In this document: in pieces, positions 22,964-32,589 of the stretch
How positions within the stretch are numbered: position 1 is the first letter of the stretch
How the letters are laid out: each line of letters starts with the position of its first letter
Origin: Sanderia malayensis
Lineage: Eukaryota; Cnidaria; Scyphozoa; Semaeostomeae; Pelagiidae
Reading direction: 5' to 3'
DNA length: 64,000 nucleotides
Assembly (NCBI GenBank): GCA_013076295.1
Contig: RQOL01000554.1
Span: forward strand, 1 to 64,000
Made by a program: the position numbers and the translations under genes
The notes under the pieces: generated by a model
What the model was told of the DNA's origin: nothing
Databases searched by the model: none
What the model saw: the letters and a program-made list of their open reading frames with translations, nothing else

Positions 22964-23245
22964 TTGAAAATCCAGAAAAACATAAGAGGAGTAAATGATG
23001 AATTGTTACGCAAAGTTAATATAATGTCAGATTGGGGTGAGAAGTTGTTAGAAACAGTTGGTGAAATAAAGCGAACATTAGAACAAAATCAAGTTGAAAT
23101 TGAAACTCTAAATTTAAAATTTAAAAATCAGGGATTTGATTGGGATTTTGATGGTGAATATATGAAAATAGTTGATGGATTACAAGATTGTGCTGAAAGA
23201 TATCGAAGAACGAATGTTGATGAGTATTTGTGTAACAGAAAATGA
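22964..23245 (+). CDS. Coiled-coil ORF preceding the Fic domain
   Basis: This 93-codon ORF is mostly amphipathic helix (GEKLLETVGEIKRTLEQN and onward) with no enzymatic motif. It overlaps the Fic-domain frame by about 75 bp, with the Fic frame lying one base ahead. The TRAF-like gene downstream is also built as a coiled coil followed by an effector domain, so the most likely reading is that this is the N-terminal part of the Fic protein, separated by a 1-bp frameshift. Two separate overlapping genes, or programmed +1 frameshifting near the TGA at 23243-23245, are alternatives. Its base composition is very AT-rich. Confidence 0.55.
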   Translation: MKIQKNIRGVNDELLRKVNIMSDWGEKLLETVGEIKRTLEQNQVEIETLNLKFKNQGFDWDFDGEYMKIVDGLQDCAERYRRTNVDEYLCNRK

Positions 23246-23463
23246 AAGATCGGATTTGAAAAATGCGTTTATATATTTGAAAACCTGTTTATGTTATTCA
23301 AAATGGATAGATATAGAAATGATAAAAGAAGCACACTCATATATAATGAAAAATGAAAGAGCTTCAGAGTTTTCCCGAAAAGTTAGATGTACAAAATATG
23401 AAGGTGAAGTGTATCAGTATTGTCATCCTGATAAAATTGAAAGTGAGTTGCAAAAATTGATTA
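23172..23463 (+). pseudogene. Fic-domain gene, N-terminal half, cut by a Harbinger insertion
   Basis: Fic domains transfer AMP or related groups from nucleotides to proteins. This half contains the early Fic helices: the segment WIDIEMIKEAHSYI with the conserved histidine, followed by SRKVRC and a YQYCHPDKIESELQKL segment, the usual substrate-flap region before the active-site loop. The frame is then interrupted at a TTA by a 3.9 kb transposon and runs into its terminal repeat, stopping at 23612. The first ATG in frame is at 23172, but the true start may be in the upstream coiled-coil ORF (other frame). No canonical inhibitory (S/T)xxxE(G/N) helix is evident. No introns are seen. Confidence 0.8.
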
Positions 23464-23925
23464 AGGCGGATTTACACGGTACAAGTTGGCTACAAGTTTT
23501 TTCGATATTGGACTGCAAACTTGAACTTGTATCGTGTAAATGCCCTAAAATTCTGTTCACGCCTGTTGTTTTGATTGACGTTAATCCTCCATCACAGTCG
23601 AAAAATTTCTGACTCGATGTCAAAAAGTTTTTCAGTTCACACCATTTTTTCAAAGACGCCGCAAATCGCTACTTCATGTAAGGTTTGTTTTGATTCGGGA
23701 ATTGCAGATTTTGCGAAGGAAAATTCAATTTTTGCAGCAAAATGTTGTAATTAACGGATAAAAATCAATTTCACGTGCGTCAACATAATATTTCAGATTT
23801 ATGAAAGAATTTAGGACAATCTGTAATATACCAGCAATTAATTATAAACATCGACACCAAACTAAACAACAAATATCACATTATAAAGACCGATCGAATT
23901 AATAAAAATCAGCAAAAGATTTGAG

Positions 23926-25105
23926 TTACGATTGGTCAATGTTTTCGCAATTTAATTCCGAAGAAAAACTAAAATTTCGCCTCACGTTCATGTCACCCCT
24001 TTGATTACCCTGCAAAGGAGGTGTAGCTCGAAAATCGAAGTCAGCTATTTGCTGACTGTTGGGAAAATGCTGTCGCTGCACAGTTGGCTGCACTGTAGGT
24101 TGCCTGGAATGTTTTGCTTCGATCAAGAGGCGTTGAATGTCCATTTTGACGATGTCTTTGGCATAACAATCTGGAATTTCTTGCAACATCTTCCACACCA
24201 TCTCTCCAAATATTTTGTCTGCAGTTCTCTCCGAATTATCGGATGGCTTCACCGTTGGCTGTCTTAGAGCTGTTATGGCTGTTTCTAGCAGTTGATCAGT
24301 TTTGAGAGCCTCTGTCTTTTTTGCTGATTTTGCCGATGGTTTGTTGTTGACAGGATATGCATAAATCTCGTTCTCTTCTTCTTCAATCGGTGTATCGGCA
24401 TTGCGTTTCGTGAGATTCGACTCTGTCCGTCTTGGTAATACGTTATCTGCCAGGAATTGCAACGACTCGTAAAATTGCCAACGACTTTTGTAAATTTCAT
24501 TTGCTCCAGCTCCACTGACTCGAGACTGATTTGCTTTATTTTTCTCAGCTACAAAGTAGGTTCTCAATGAGTTCATCTTCTTGTTTATTTCCCCGTACGA
24601 TGGCAAAGGAGACACTTCTTGAATTTCGAATACGGTTATAATTCTCTGGATGGCAATTCTTCTCTTGTCCTTCATATGGTACTGAGGATGGGACACGTCA
24701 TATAGGATGTCTTGCTGCTGCCATTCGTTTATGAGTGCTTCGACAAGATGATCTGGCCATTCAAACTTTAGGGTTGCCTTTTTCTTCTTCGATGCTGTTT
24801 CTTTGGGGGCCTTTTTCTTTTTGGCAGAAACGACAGGTGCAGGCTGTGCTTCAACTTCAACATCTGTTTCGCTTTCTTCCTCGTCTTCTATATATTCAGC
24901 TCTGCAACATAATATAACAACGTTAGAATTAAAATTTGTAAATAAATTATTCTGAGACAAAGCCTCAGGATAATAGACAAAATTAAATTGACAAAGTAAA
25001 TAAAACTAAAATAGAAATGAAAAAATAAGTAGTTGGAGCTTACGTTCTATTGGTTCTTCTCTGGCGCAGAAATTCTTCAAAGTCCAATGCCGAGTAACTT
25101 GCCAT
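23926..25105 (-). CDS. Harbinger Myb/MADF-like DNA-binding protein
   Basis: Two exons are predicted: 25105-25044 (20 codons plus two bases, ending in a GTAAGC donor) and 24901-23926 after a TTGCAG acceptor. They join in frame to about 345 residues. After an acidic and then lysine-rich N-terminal segment (about 25-65) comes a MADF-type trihelical domain (about 65-165): conserved W in KFEWPDHLVEALINEW, ILYDVSHPQYHMKDKRR, and SRWQFYESLQFLAD. In PIF/Harbinger elements this second protein helps the transposase into the nucleus and onto the terminal repeats. It diverges from the transposase gene, sharing about 370 bp of promoter region. The C-terminal half is low complexity. Confidence 0.88.
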
Positions 25106-25474
25106 GATGCTGAAACGTCTTTGTGGTCTGGTTGTTAGTTGAAAGAGTATCATAGCACTGGTGTAAAATAATACTTGCGCTGCTTCATTATATACAATTT
25201 GCCCGGAACACGAAAGAGGACATCCAAAAAGGAATTGAAACTGATTTGATGAATTTGATGATAGAAAATAAAGTGTGAGTTTTACAAATACGCCAAAGAA
25301 GGAACTGAAACTTCCACGAAACTGTGCAAAACACAAGAAAACGAAACTGGATGAGGAACACAAAAGTTTGGGAAGGGAAGTAATGAGGGGAAATAGAAAC
25401 TAGAAGAGGGACTCCTTGGAAAATATTAAAAGGAATGGTTTCTTCAATTCTTTCACTCTTGACTTGATATAACG

Positions 25475-26883
25475 ATGGATAATAGAGAAAAAGCTGTTTG
25501 TGCCATAATAATTGCATGTACATTGAAAATAAAAGACAGAAGAAAAAGGCAACGAAGAAGAAGTGTTTGGTGCAAAGAATGGCTAAAGAACAGAGAAAGT
25601 TCTAGTTTGTATAACAGTCTTGTTAATGAATTGAGACTTGCAGACAGAGGTGATTACAGACGTTTTATGCGAATGAACACAGATGCATTTGAGGTATGTG
25701 AAGAAGCAAATAAATTATCTTACGACCGTATAAATATTTGCATGCAGCTCACATTAAGACCTATAAATGAGCTACTGTATTTGTGAACACACTTATCGTT
25801 ATTTTCTCTCAGGAACTACTAGAAAAGGTTCGTCCTTTCATTGAGGGACAGTCAACAAACATGCGACAGCCAATAAGTGCAGAAGAAAAAATTGCAATCA
25901 CTTTGCGTTTCTTAGCCACCGGAGAATCGTACCAGAGTCTGAAATTTCAATTTAGAATCCATGACAGCACCATCAGCCTATTCATCCCGAAAGTTTGTGA
26001 GGCTATATACAATGTTCTTCAGCCCGACTATTTTTCAGTTCCCACGACAGTAGAAGAATGGCAAGAGCTTGCTAATACTACTGAGAAAAAATGGCAATTT
26101 CCGAATGCATTTGCAGCAGCTGATGGCAAGCACATTGGTATTTTTAACCCTTGCAATTCGGGTGGGACGTATTATAATTATAAAGGGTTTTATAGCGTTG
26201 TATTATTAGCATTTATAGATCATGATTATAAATTTTTATATGCTGATGTCGGTTGTCAGGGAAGAATTAGCGATGGTGGGGTGTATAGAAATTCTTCGTT
26301 TGCACGCAAGCTTGCTAATCTTGAATTGAATTTGCCAGAAGACAGACCGTTGCCCCAGAATGGAGATCAGACCTGGGCACATCATGAAACAGACGAAGCA
26401 GTGCCATTTGTATTTGTTGCTGATAATGCATTTCCGTTAACCAGGCACTGTATGAAGCCATACCCCGAGAAAGGATGCACTGACAGGAACAGGGTATTTA
26501 ACTACAGGCTTTCGCGCTTTCGTCGAGTGTCAGAGAATGCATTTGGCATTATGACGGCGATTTTCAGGATATTTGGGACAAAAATAAATCTGCATCCAGA
26601 CAAGGCAGTTAAAATTGTAAAGGCAGCATTGGTGTTGCACAACATGCTACGATGCAGGTCACCAGAGTCATACACTCCCACAGGATTTGCTGATGAGATT
26701 GTTGGAGAGAAAATAATAGATGGTAGATGGAGAAACAACAACACTGGCACATTACTTGAACCATTACCTCCACGATTGAAGGGCAATAAACACAAGGCAA
26801 GTGCAGAAACAGTTCGCGAAACATTTGCAAATCATTTTTATGGTCCAGGGCAAGTTCCATGGCAATGGAAATGCTTGGTTTAA
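25475..26883 (+). CDS. PIF/Harbinger DDE transposase (HARBI1-like)
   Basis: Exon 25475-25693 (73 codons) ends at a GAG/GTATGTG donor. Exon 25813-26883 starts after CTCTCAG, and the phase-0 join gives 429 residues. The N-terminal part is basic with a helix-turn-helix region (about 95-135: EEKIAITLRFLATG, then the DSTIS helix). The DDE nuclease triad is visible as AAADGKHI (D about 177), FVADNAFPL (D about 277) and RRVSENAFGI (E about 314). These are typical of the HARBI1 family, which cuts and pastes DNA at TWA targets. No stop or frameshift is present. The gene lies between intact inverted repeats, so the element may be capable of movement. Confidence 0.93.
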
Positions 26884-27360
26884 ATTAATCTTCACTCTAT
26901 TCAATTTTTGCTGGTAATTAAATTTTGTGTAGGTCTTTATATATGTGATATTTGTTGTTTAGTTCGGTGTCGATGTTTATAATTAATTGCTGGTATATTA
27001 CAGATTGCCCTAAATTCTTTTATAAATCTGAAATATTATGTTGACGCACGTGAAATTGATTTTTATCCGTTAATTACAACATTTTGCTGCAAAAATTGAG
27101 TTTTCCTTCGCAAAATCTGCAATTCCCGAATCAAAACAAACCTTACATGAAGTAGCGATTTGCGGCGTCTTTGAAAAAATGGTGTGAACTGAAAAACTTT
27201 TTGACATCGAGTCAGAAATTTTTCGACTGTGATGGAGGATTAACGTCAATCAAAACAACAGGCGTGAACAGAATTTTAGGGCATTTACACGATACAAGTT
27301 CAAGTTTGCAGTCCAATATCGAAAAAACTTGTAGCCAACTTGTACCGTGTAAATCCGCCT

Positions 27361-27572
27361 TTACACAACAAGAAAAGATGAATGCGTGGGAGTTTATAGT
27401 AAGGTTTTTATGGATCCATCCGTTTGCAGATGGGAATGGGAGAATTGCAAAATTGTTATATTATTTCTTATCAAAAGATTTGAAAATATGGACTAATCAA
27501 AGTGAATATATTCGTGAATGTATAAGTCTACAAAAGAAAATGGTGAAAGATGGGAAGTTGATTTATGAATAA
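27361..27572 (+). pseudogene. Fic-domain gene, C-terminal half with intact catalytic motif
   Basis: This half starts at the right-hand copy of the TTA target duplication and contains the Fic signature HPFADGNGRIAKLL. The canonical motif is HPFx(D/E)GNGRxxR; here the final arginine is lysine, but the catalytic histidine and the phosphate-binding GNGR are present. It ends 50 codons later at 27572. After removal of the transposon and one TTA, the frame of this half would be continuous with that of the 5' half, so the insertion alone disrupts the gene at this point. As it stands, an ATG within the right terminal repeat (27171) is in frame with this half and could start a chimeric peptide. The TRAF-like ORF begins 109 bp downstream on the same strand. 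Confidence 0.85.
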
Positions 27573-27681
27573 TAAACGATCAGGAAGTGTTTATGATTTA
27601 AAATGGATTAAAAAAAAGGTTGAATAAAACAATTTAAAATGAAATGAGGGAAAGAAATTGAAGTAATAAAGCATAGTCAAG

Positions 27682-28674
27682 ATGGAAGTAAGAGACTTGT
27701 TACATCTATCGCATGAGGAGAAATTGCGATATATAGATCAACAGATCAGAAATTTAGAATGGGAGCGAAATACAGAATTAGCGAGTCGGACAACTAATTC
27801 AGAGAAGAACTTACAGAAAGAGATGAGTGAGTTGAAAACACAACTTATTGCATTGAAAAGAGAAGATAAAAAAAGTGAAATTAATGCGAAATTAATTAGT
27901 GAGTTGTTAGATGAGCAGAAGAATTCAGGATTGAAGTTGGAAAGAGAAATGAAAGAAATAAGAGGTAAAGTAATAAAGAATGGGGAATTATTTGAAGATC
28001 TGTTGGATGAACAGAGAAATGTACAAATGAAAGTAGATAAATTACTAAAGAGTAAAGTTGATAAAACAGAACAGATGGATTTTCATGAGATTCGAATGTT
28101 AGAGAATAATCAGATTAAAAATGATTTGAGGATAAAAAGGTTAGAAGAGAACTATTATCATCCAGAGTCGATGAATGGCAATATGATTTGGATTATTGAT
28201 AATTTTGTTAATGAAAGAAGGGAAGCGGTGATGGATGCAACACGATCAAATCATAGTCCAGTATTTTTAACGAGTAATTTTGGATATAAAATGGGTTTAA
28301 GAATCTACTTGAATGGAGATCAATCACACGGAGCGCAGAATAGGTTTATTAGTTTATATATTATGGTATATAAAGGATTGTATGATAACATTGTATCATG
28401 GCCACTAGATAAGCAAGTAACATTAAGAATAATTAATCAACATAACAGAAATTTAGATGTTGAGGAAACATTTAGAACAAAAGTAGAAAGTGAAGCTTTT
28501 AAGAAACCAAAAAGTGTTAAAAACATACCTTCAGGAGTTCCATCTATGATGCCATTATCGAAGCTCAGTGAGCGAGGTTTTATAGTTGATGATAAGTTGT
28601 TTATAGAATGTAAGGTAGATGAACAAGAGAAAAGGAACAATGTTATTGAACATTGTATCATTTTATCATTATAA
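27682..28674 (+). CDS. Coiled coil plus TRAF-type MATH domain protein
   Basis: The protein is 330 residues and intronless. Residues about 10-155 are a long coiled coil, with a repeated L-x-x-E/D-LLDEQ(K/R)N motif at about 74 and 104. Residues about 165-313 are a TRAF-C/MATH domain with the hallmarks NGNMIWIIDNF, FLTSNFGYKMGLRIYLNGD, WPLDKQVTLRI and VDDKLFIE. TRAF proteins trimerise through the coil and bind tails of TNF/IL-1-type receptors with MATH. The RING and TRAF zinc fingers of most TRAFs are absent, so if expressed it would be an adaptor or a dominant competitor rather than a ubiquitin ligase. It follows the broken Fic gene after 109 bp, in the same orientation and similarly AT-rich. 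Its 3' end overlaps an opposing ORF. Confidence 0.9.
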   Translation: MEVRDLLHLSHEEKLRYIDQQIRNLEWERNTELASRTTNSEKNLQKEMSELKTQLIALKREDKKSEINAKLISELLDEQKNSGLKLEREMKEIRGKVIKNGELFEDLLDEQRNVQMKVDKLLKSKVDKTEQMDFHEIRMLENNQIKNDLRIKRLEENYYHPESMNGNMIWIIDNFVNERREAVMDATRSNHSPVFLTSNFGYKMGLRIYLNGDQSHGAQNRFISLYIMVYKGLYDNIVSWPLDKQVTLRIINQHNRNLDVEETFRTKVESEAFKKPKSVKNIPSGVPSMMPLSKLSERGFIVDDKLFIECKVDEQEKRNNVIEHCIILSL

Positions 28675-29057
28675 AACTCATTAAAAATGATCATCATATA
28701 AGTCAAAAAAAGTTCAAATTCATTGACATCATAGTCACTTCCTTCAATCCATTTGAGTGTTTCTAATTCTGACTTGAATCGCGCATTAGCTTTTCTGAAT
28801 CGGTTGAATGAAAGTGGTTCTTCCTCGGGTGGAATTATTTCTTCGATTTCTACGTCGGGAACTTCGTCTTCAACTTGCTTGCCTATAGGGAAATTCTCGT
28901 CATCATCATCATCCCACATTTCTGCAGGTAGTATGTTGCAGTAATTTGGTTTATTCAGTGTGTTTGAGCGGAACATCTTCCAATCGATGACTGGTAGTTT
29001 TTTGATGACTCGCTGTTCTGCATGTTCACCAAACCAATTCGGGAAGGTATAAGCCAT
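28675..29057 (-). CDS. Acidic ORF of unknown function facing the TRAF-like gene
   Basis: The minus-strand frame starts at ATG 29057 and is open for 206 codons to 28437. Its last third is antisense to the TRAF-like gene, so the coding part is more likely the first 120-130 residues. The protein opens MAYTFPNWFGEH, has an aspartate run (MWDDDDDENF) and an acidic proline-containing middle (IEEIIPPEEEP). I do not recognise it. The ATG lies 20 bp from a perfect CRE (TGACGTCA, 29077-29084) in the region shared with the gene X promoter. The equivalent place at 56.8 kb keeps an ATG, but the frame there closes after about ten codons. It may be an exon of a larger gene. Confidence 0.45.
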
Positions 29058-29258
29058 ACCAGAATTTCAATGTTTATGACGTCAAATAAATAATAATGTT
29101 GCTATAGATATAAGAGATAAACAAACGTCACTAATTCAGTTGCAATTTCGCAATTCCCAAAGTGCACACAGGAGAGACACTATTCAATATCAATCGCTAA
29201 ACAATAAATTTTTCCATTTATTTGGGATAAATTGAACATCAAAAGTCGAAATTTGAAG
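29058..29258. promoter_or_regulatory. Putative bidirectional promoter of gene X copy 1
   Basis: This 200-bp spacer separates the acidic ORF (minus) from gene X copy 1 (plus). It contains TGACGTCA at 29077-29084 and is duplicated at 56621-56820. Diverged relatives occur at 7340 and 8556, where the CRE-like site is TTACGTCA. Conservation of the site across copies supports regulatory function; no TATA box is obvious. Confidence 0.55.
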
Positions 29259-32200
29259 ATGGAATACAGCATTCGAAAATCGATCGCTGAATTCAAAGCT
29301 TCGCTTGAAAAACCATCACAATATTATGCCGAGGAGAAGGTAGGAATAATCAATTGATTAACAAACATTGGCACAAATTTTAAAGAACATTTCTCTGCAC
29401 ATGAACATTTGTACGAAATGAATGACCAAAAACTGGAGCATATTGTTCTCCGTAACTTGTTGGAAAATACCGACCCACTTTCAACCTTTGCTGCGAAGAA
29501 TTTCACGTTTTTCGGTAACTTTAAAGTCTTATAAGAAAAAAAGAGATTGCTTTTTGCTAAAACACGGAAAAGTTTCTTAAAACTTGAAAAGAAATAACGA
29601 AATAACTTGTATTTATATTGTTAAGAAACGTACTGACCAAACACAAACAAGAACTTTAATATGTAGAGGTATTTATTGCTAGAAAATAATGTCATAAAAA
29701 TATGGAAAACGATATGCGCCATTACTAATTAGCTATTGTTGCTGAGACCAATCACTAGGTCTGGTGCCTATCCAAAAATGCTTAGCAAGCTAACGTAACA
29801 CCCAGATTAACAAAATCAATTTGACTTATTTGCAATCATTTGTAATCATTAAGCCTAAATTATAGTACTTTTTAGCTAACTTAACGAATTGATCATTATC
29901 ATGTGATTATGAGTCATTATTATCACTAATATTCATTTTAACTTTTAATTATTAGCTTTACTATCTGGAACGAACTAATGGCGATAAGATTTGGAGAATG
30001 TTTAACAGCTTATTGCTTACACGTCACTCAGCTTAACAAGTAAACGTGCTTATTGCAGAAGCTAGTTCTACACTTGTATCAGTTGAACAGAAATAAATAT
30101 ATACATAAATATTGCTTCTCTAGATTGCCTCTTTAGTAGGTTGGCTGATCTGACAGAACTCAGAGATGATCAGCACGTGAAGAAAATGCAGATGCCCACT
30201 GATCGAAAGTTTGCATTCAATAAGGTACATTATATTTCATATTTTGATGGCTCCAGTTGACTTTTATAGTTCCTCTTAATTTTCTTTGCATTCAGTTTAA
30301 GTGCTTGATATAACCCTTACTCTAAAACATATCAAAGATCATGTCAATGAGATCTTAGAACACCATGCAGACCTTTATTCAATGGTAAGATGATGAATTC
30401 AAGTTAATTTCAATGCACAATAAAAATAATCTGTAATTACAAATCGGTCATCTGGTTTAGACATTTAACAACCTGTAGATCTTATGTACAACTATTTCCC
30501 ATTTATAGATTGCAAGCTACCATATGAGTGTCCGGAACAAGATTCTGGACCTGGCAGCATATGTCAAAAGGATCATGAAAACTTGGGACAGGCTCTTTTA
30601 CGGAATAACATTGATGGTAGGCATTTCTTCACTATTTTTAATGCATGTTAACAAGAAGGCAAATTATGTGAAAATATCTAGGAGTATGTTCAGTATCAAA
30701 GTAATACAAATTATCTATGTTAGTCACAAGATGATGTCTAAAGACTGGCAGAAGACATCAAAATATTCCATAGAAACTCGTATTTTAATACGAGAACATG
30801 CTCTAAAAAACTACTGGAGATAAGAGATGATCTCACCGAGGTAATTGCTTCCTGCAAAACAAGAACATACAAGGAAGCACAAGCATGCTACGACAGAACA
30901 TCTCACCTATTCAGAATGGAAAGCCTAAAATTTGAGGAAGAATACTTAAATGATTCAGAAGACAGCCTTGCATGTCTGCAGAAAAACAACAACAAGCGCA
31001 AAGAAAAGAAACCAAAGAAACCAGAAAAGAAGAAGTGTTCGCCAACAAAGCTATCTTCTATGGCAGAAAACAAAGAAGATACATGTTCTTCGTCTGGCAA
31101 TGCTAATGTGCATTCAGCACAGGTGAGAAAAATAACTCTTGCTGAATACTGGTCGAGAAAAAGAAGCAATTCTCAATGCCAGTCATCAAAACAAATGACA
31201 AGCATTGAGAATGTAAAAGTCGAAGAAGCTGTAATGCAGGAGTCACAAGCTAAGCAATTATTTTAACCTGAACCTGAGATGCCGGAAGATTATCAAAGGT
31301 TAACAATGAATCACAAGGCACCACAGTCGATGAAAAGATAAATTTCTTTTGTGTACAAAGAATATAAGCAAAACAGCTTTAAGGAAAGAGTTGCTGATCA
31401 ACAGCATCGAGCAGAAGCAAAAAGAATTAAGTTATCGCCCGATCAAGAAGAAGAAATGCAAAGGACAAGAGTGGCAGAAGAGTTCAATACCAACACAAAA
31501 AAGATCATGGAAATCTATTTGTCAAAAAAGAAAAACGAAGCAAAAAGCAAAATCCCAGTTACAGAATGCAGAAGGGATAAGGATCTTGAGATTCAATTTG
31601 GGAAACAACGGAAGGCTGAGAATGACAACGGAACATTTACGTTTAGAAAGCCAGCTCCTCCAAAGCCAACTAAATTAGCGAGCCATAAATTGCAAGGAAA
31701 TGCTGCTGCAAAGACAAAGGAGACTACATCATTAATTCCAATTCCAAAAAGACAGGGCTTGGTGCAGGATAAAGCTAACGATGCAAAACAAGTTGCAGTA
31801 GACACAGGATACTTTGGAACAACCAAAAGAATGTCACAAAATGTGACATTTGGCACTGGCTTTATCCGTTGCTATGTCAGTAAATTAAGGATGACTGATC
31901 AAGCAAATAATAAGCGATTTAAAACTGCTGCTACATCGACCAAAAGAACTCTTCCAGCCATTATCTCACAATCAGCCAGGCCAAAATTCATCAGTAATAC
32001 TTGTAGAACAGCAAGTCCTGTGGCTACGAGAGAGCACAACGAAAGAGGGTCAAGCATAAACAAGGAAAGAATGCCAAGCAGTGTCATTCCAGCGACCAGC
32101 CAAGCTATGAAAACCGTATCTAAAGTTTCCCTACAGGATTCCAAAAAAAGAAAAAGAAATGGAAAGGAGGAACAAACTCAAATAAGTTCCACCACAACAC

Positions 32201-32387
32201 AACAAATTGCAATTGTTATGCGAAGTTATGCGAAGCTCATCAAAGCAACAGTGATGTGAAGAGATACGACTCCAACTGCAATGAATGCAAATCGATCAGA
32301 AAGAAGAAGCTCGAGAACCTGGTCATTGAAAAGAAAGCCAAAGATGAAGCAAACAAAAAGATGCCTTTTTCTAAATTAAATCTATGA
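29259..32387 (+). pseudogene. Gene X copy 1 (decayed)
   Basis: This is an inverted duplicate of the intact gene X at 53464-56620, with the same exon structure. Exon 1 is 29259-29339, further exons include 30124-30224 and one at about 30512-30612, and the long last exon starts at 30724. It is disabled in several ways: TAA at 30739-30741, where the intact copy has GAA; TAA within 31260-31270; TAA at about 31338; and a deletion of about 20 bp near 32220 that shifts the frame of the C terminus. Open stretches remain (for example 31351-32259) because the sequence is lysine-rich and the duplication is recent. It is not expected to make the full protein. Confidence 0.85.
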
Positions 32388-32589
32388 TGGAACTCAGGAG
32401 ACAATGAAATGCAGCTCACAAACTGCTTCTTTAATTTAACTTTATGAACTTTATTATGAATGGCAAATATTTTATAAGGCAACTCACTTTATGAGGTTAT
32501 TTATCAGAATAGTAAATCACAATATTGACTTATAATTGTAATAATTGATTGGCTACGAAAATAAGGCAGACATTGAACTGAACTGTGTG

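Larger units (their letters stand above)
23464..27360. mobile_element. Autonomous-looking PIF/Harbinger transposon, 3897 bp
   Basis: The element has long terminal inverted repeats of about 430 bp (23464-23893 and 26931-27360), with tips AGGCGGATTTACACGG. They are nearly identical apart from small changes at their inner ends. It is flanked by TTA on both sides (23461-23463 and 27361-27363), the preferred PIF/Harbinger target. It carries the two proteins expected of an autonomous copy, transcribed divergently: a MADF/Myb-like protein (minus) and a HARBI1-like DDE transposase (plus). Both look intact, so this may be a young insertion. Confidence 0.95.

Noticed and set aside
23423..23653. Identical open frames in both ends of the Harbinger element
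   Set aside because: They are the two inverted repeats read outward, not a duplicated gene.
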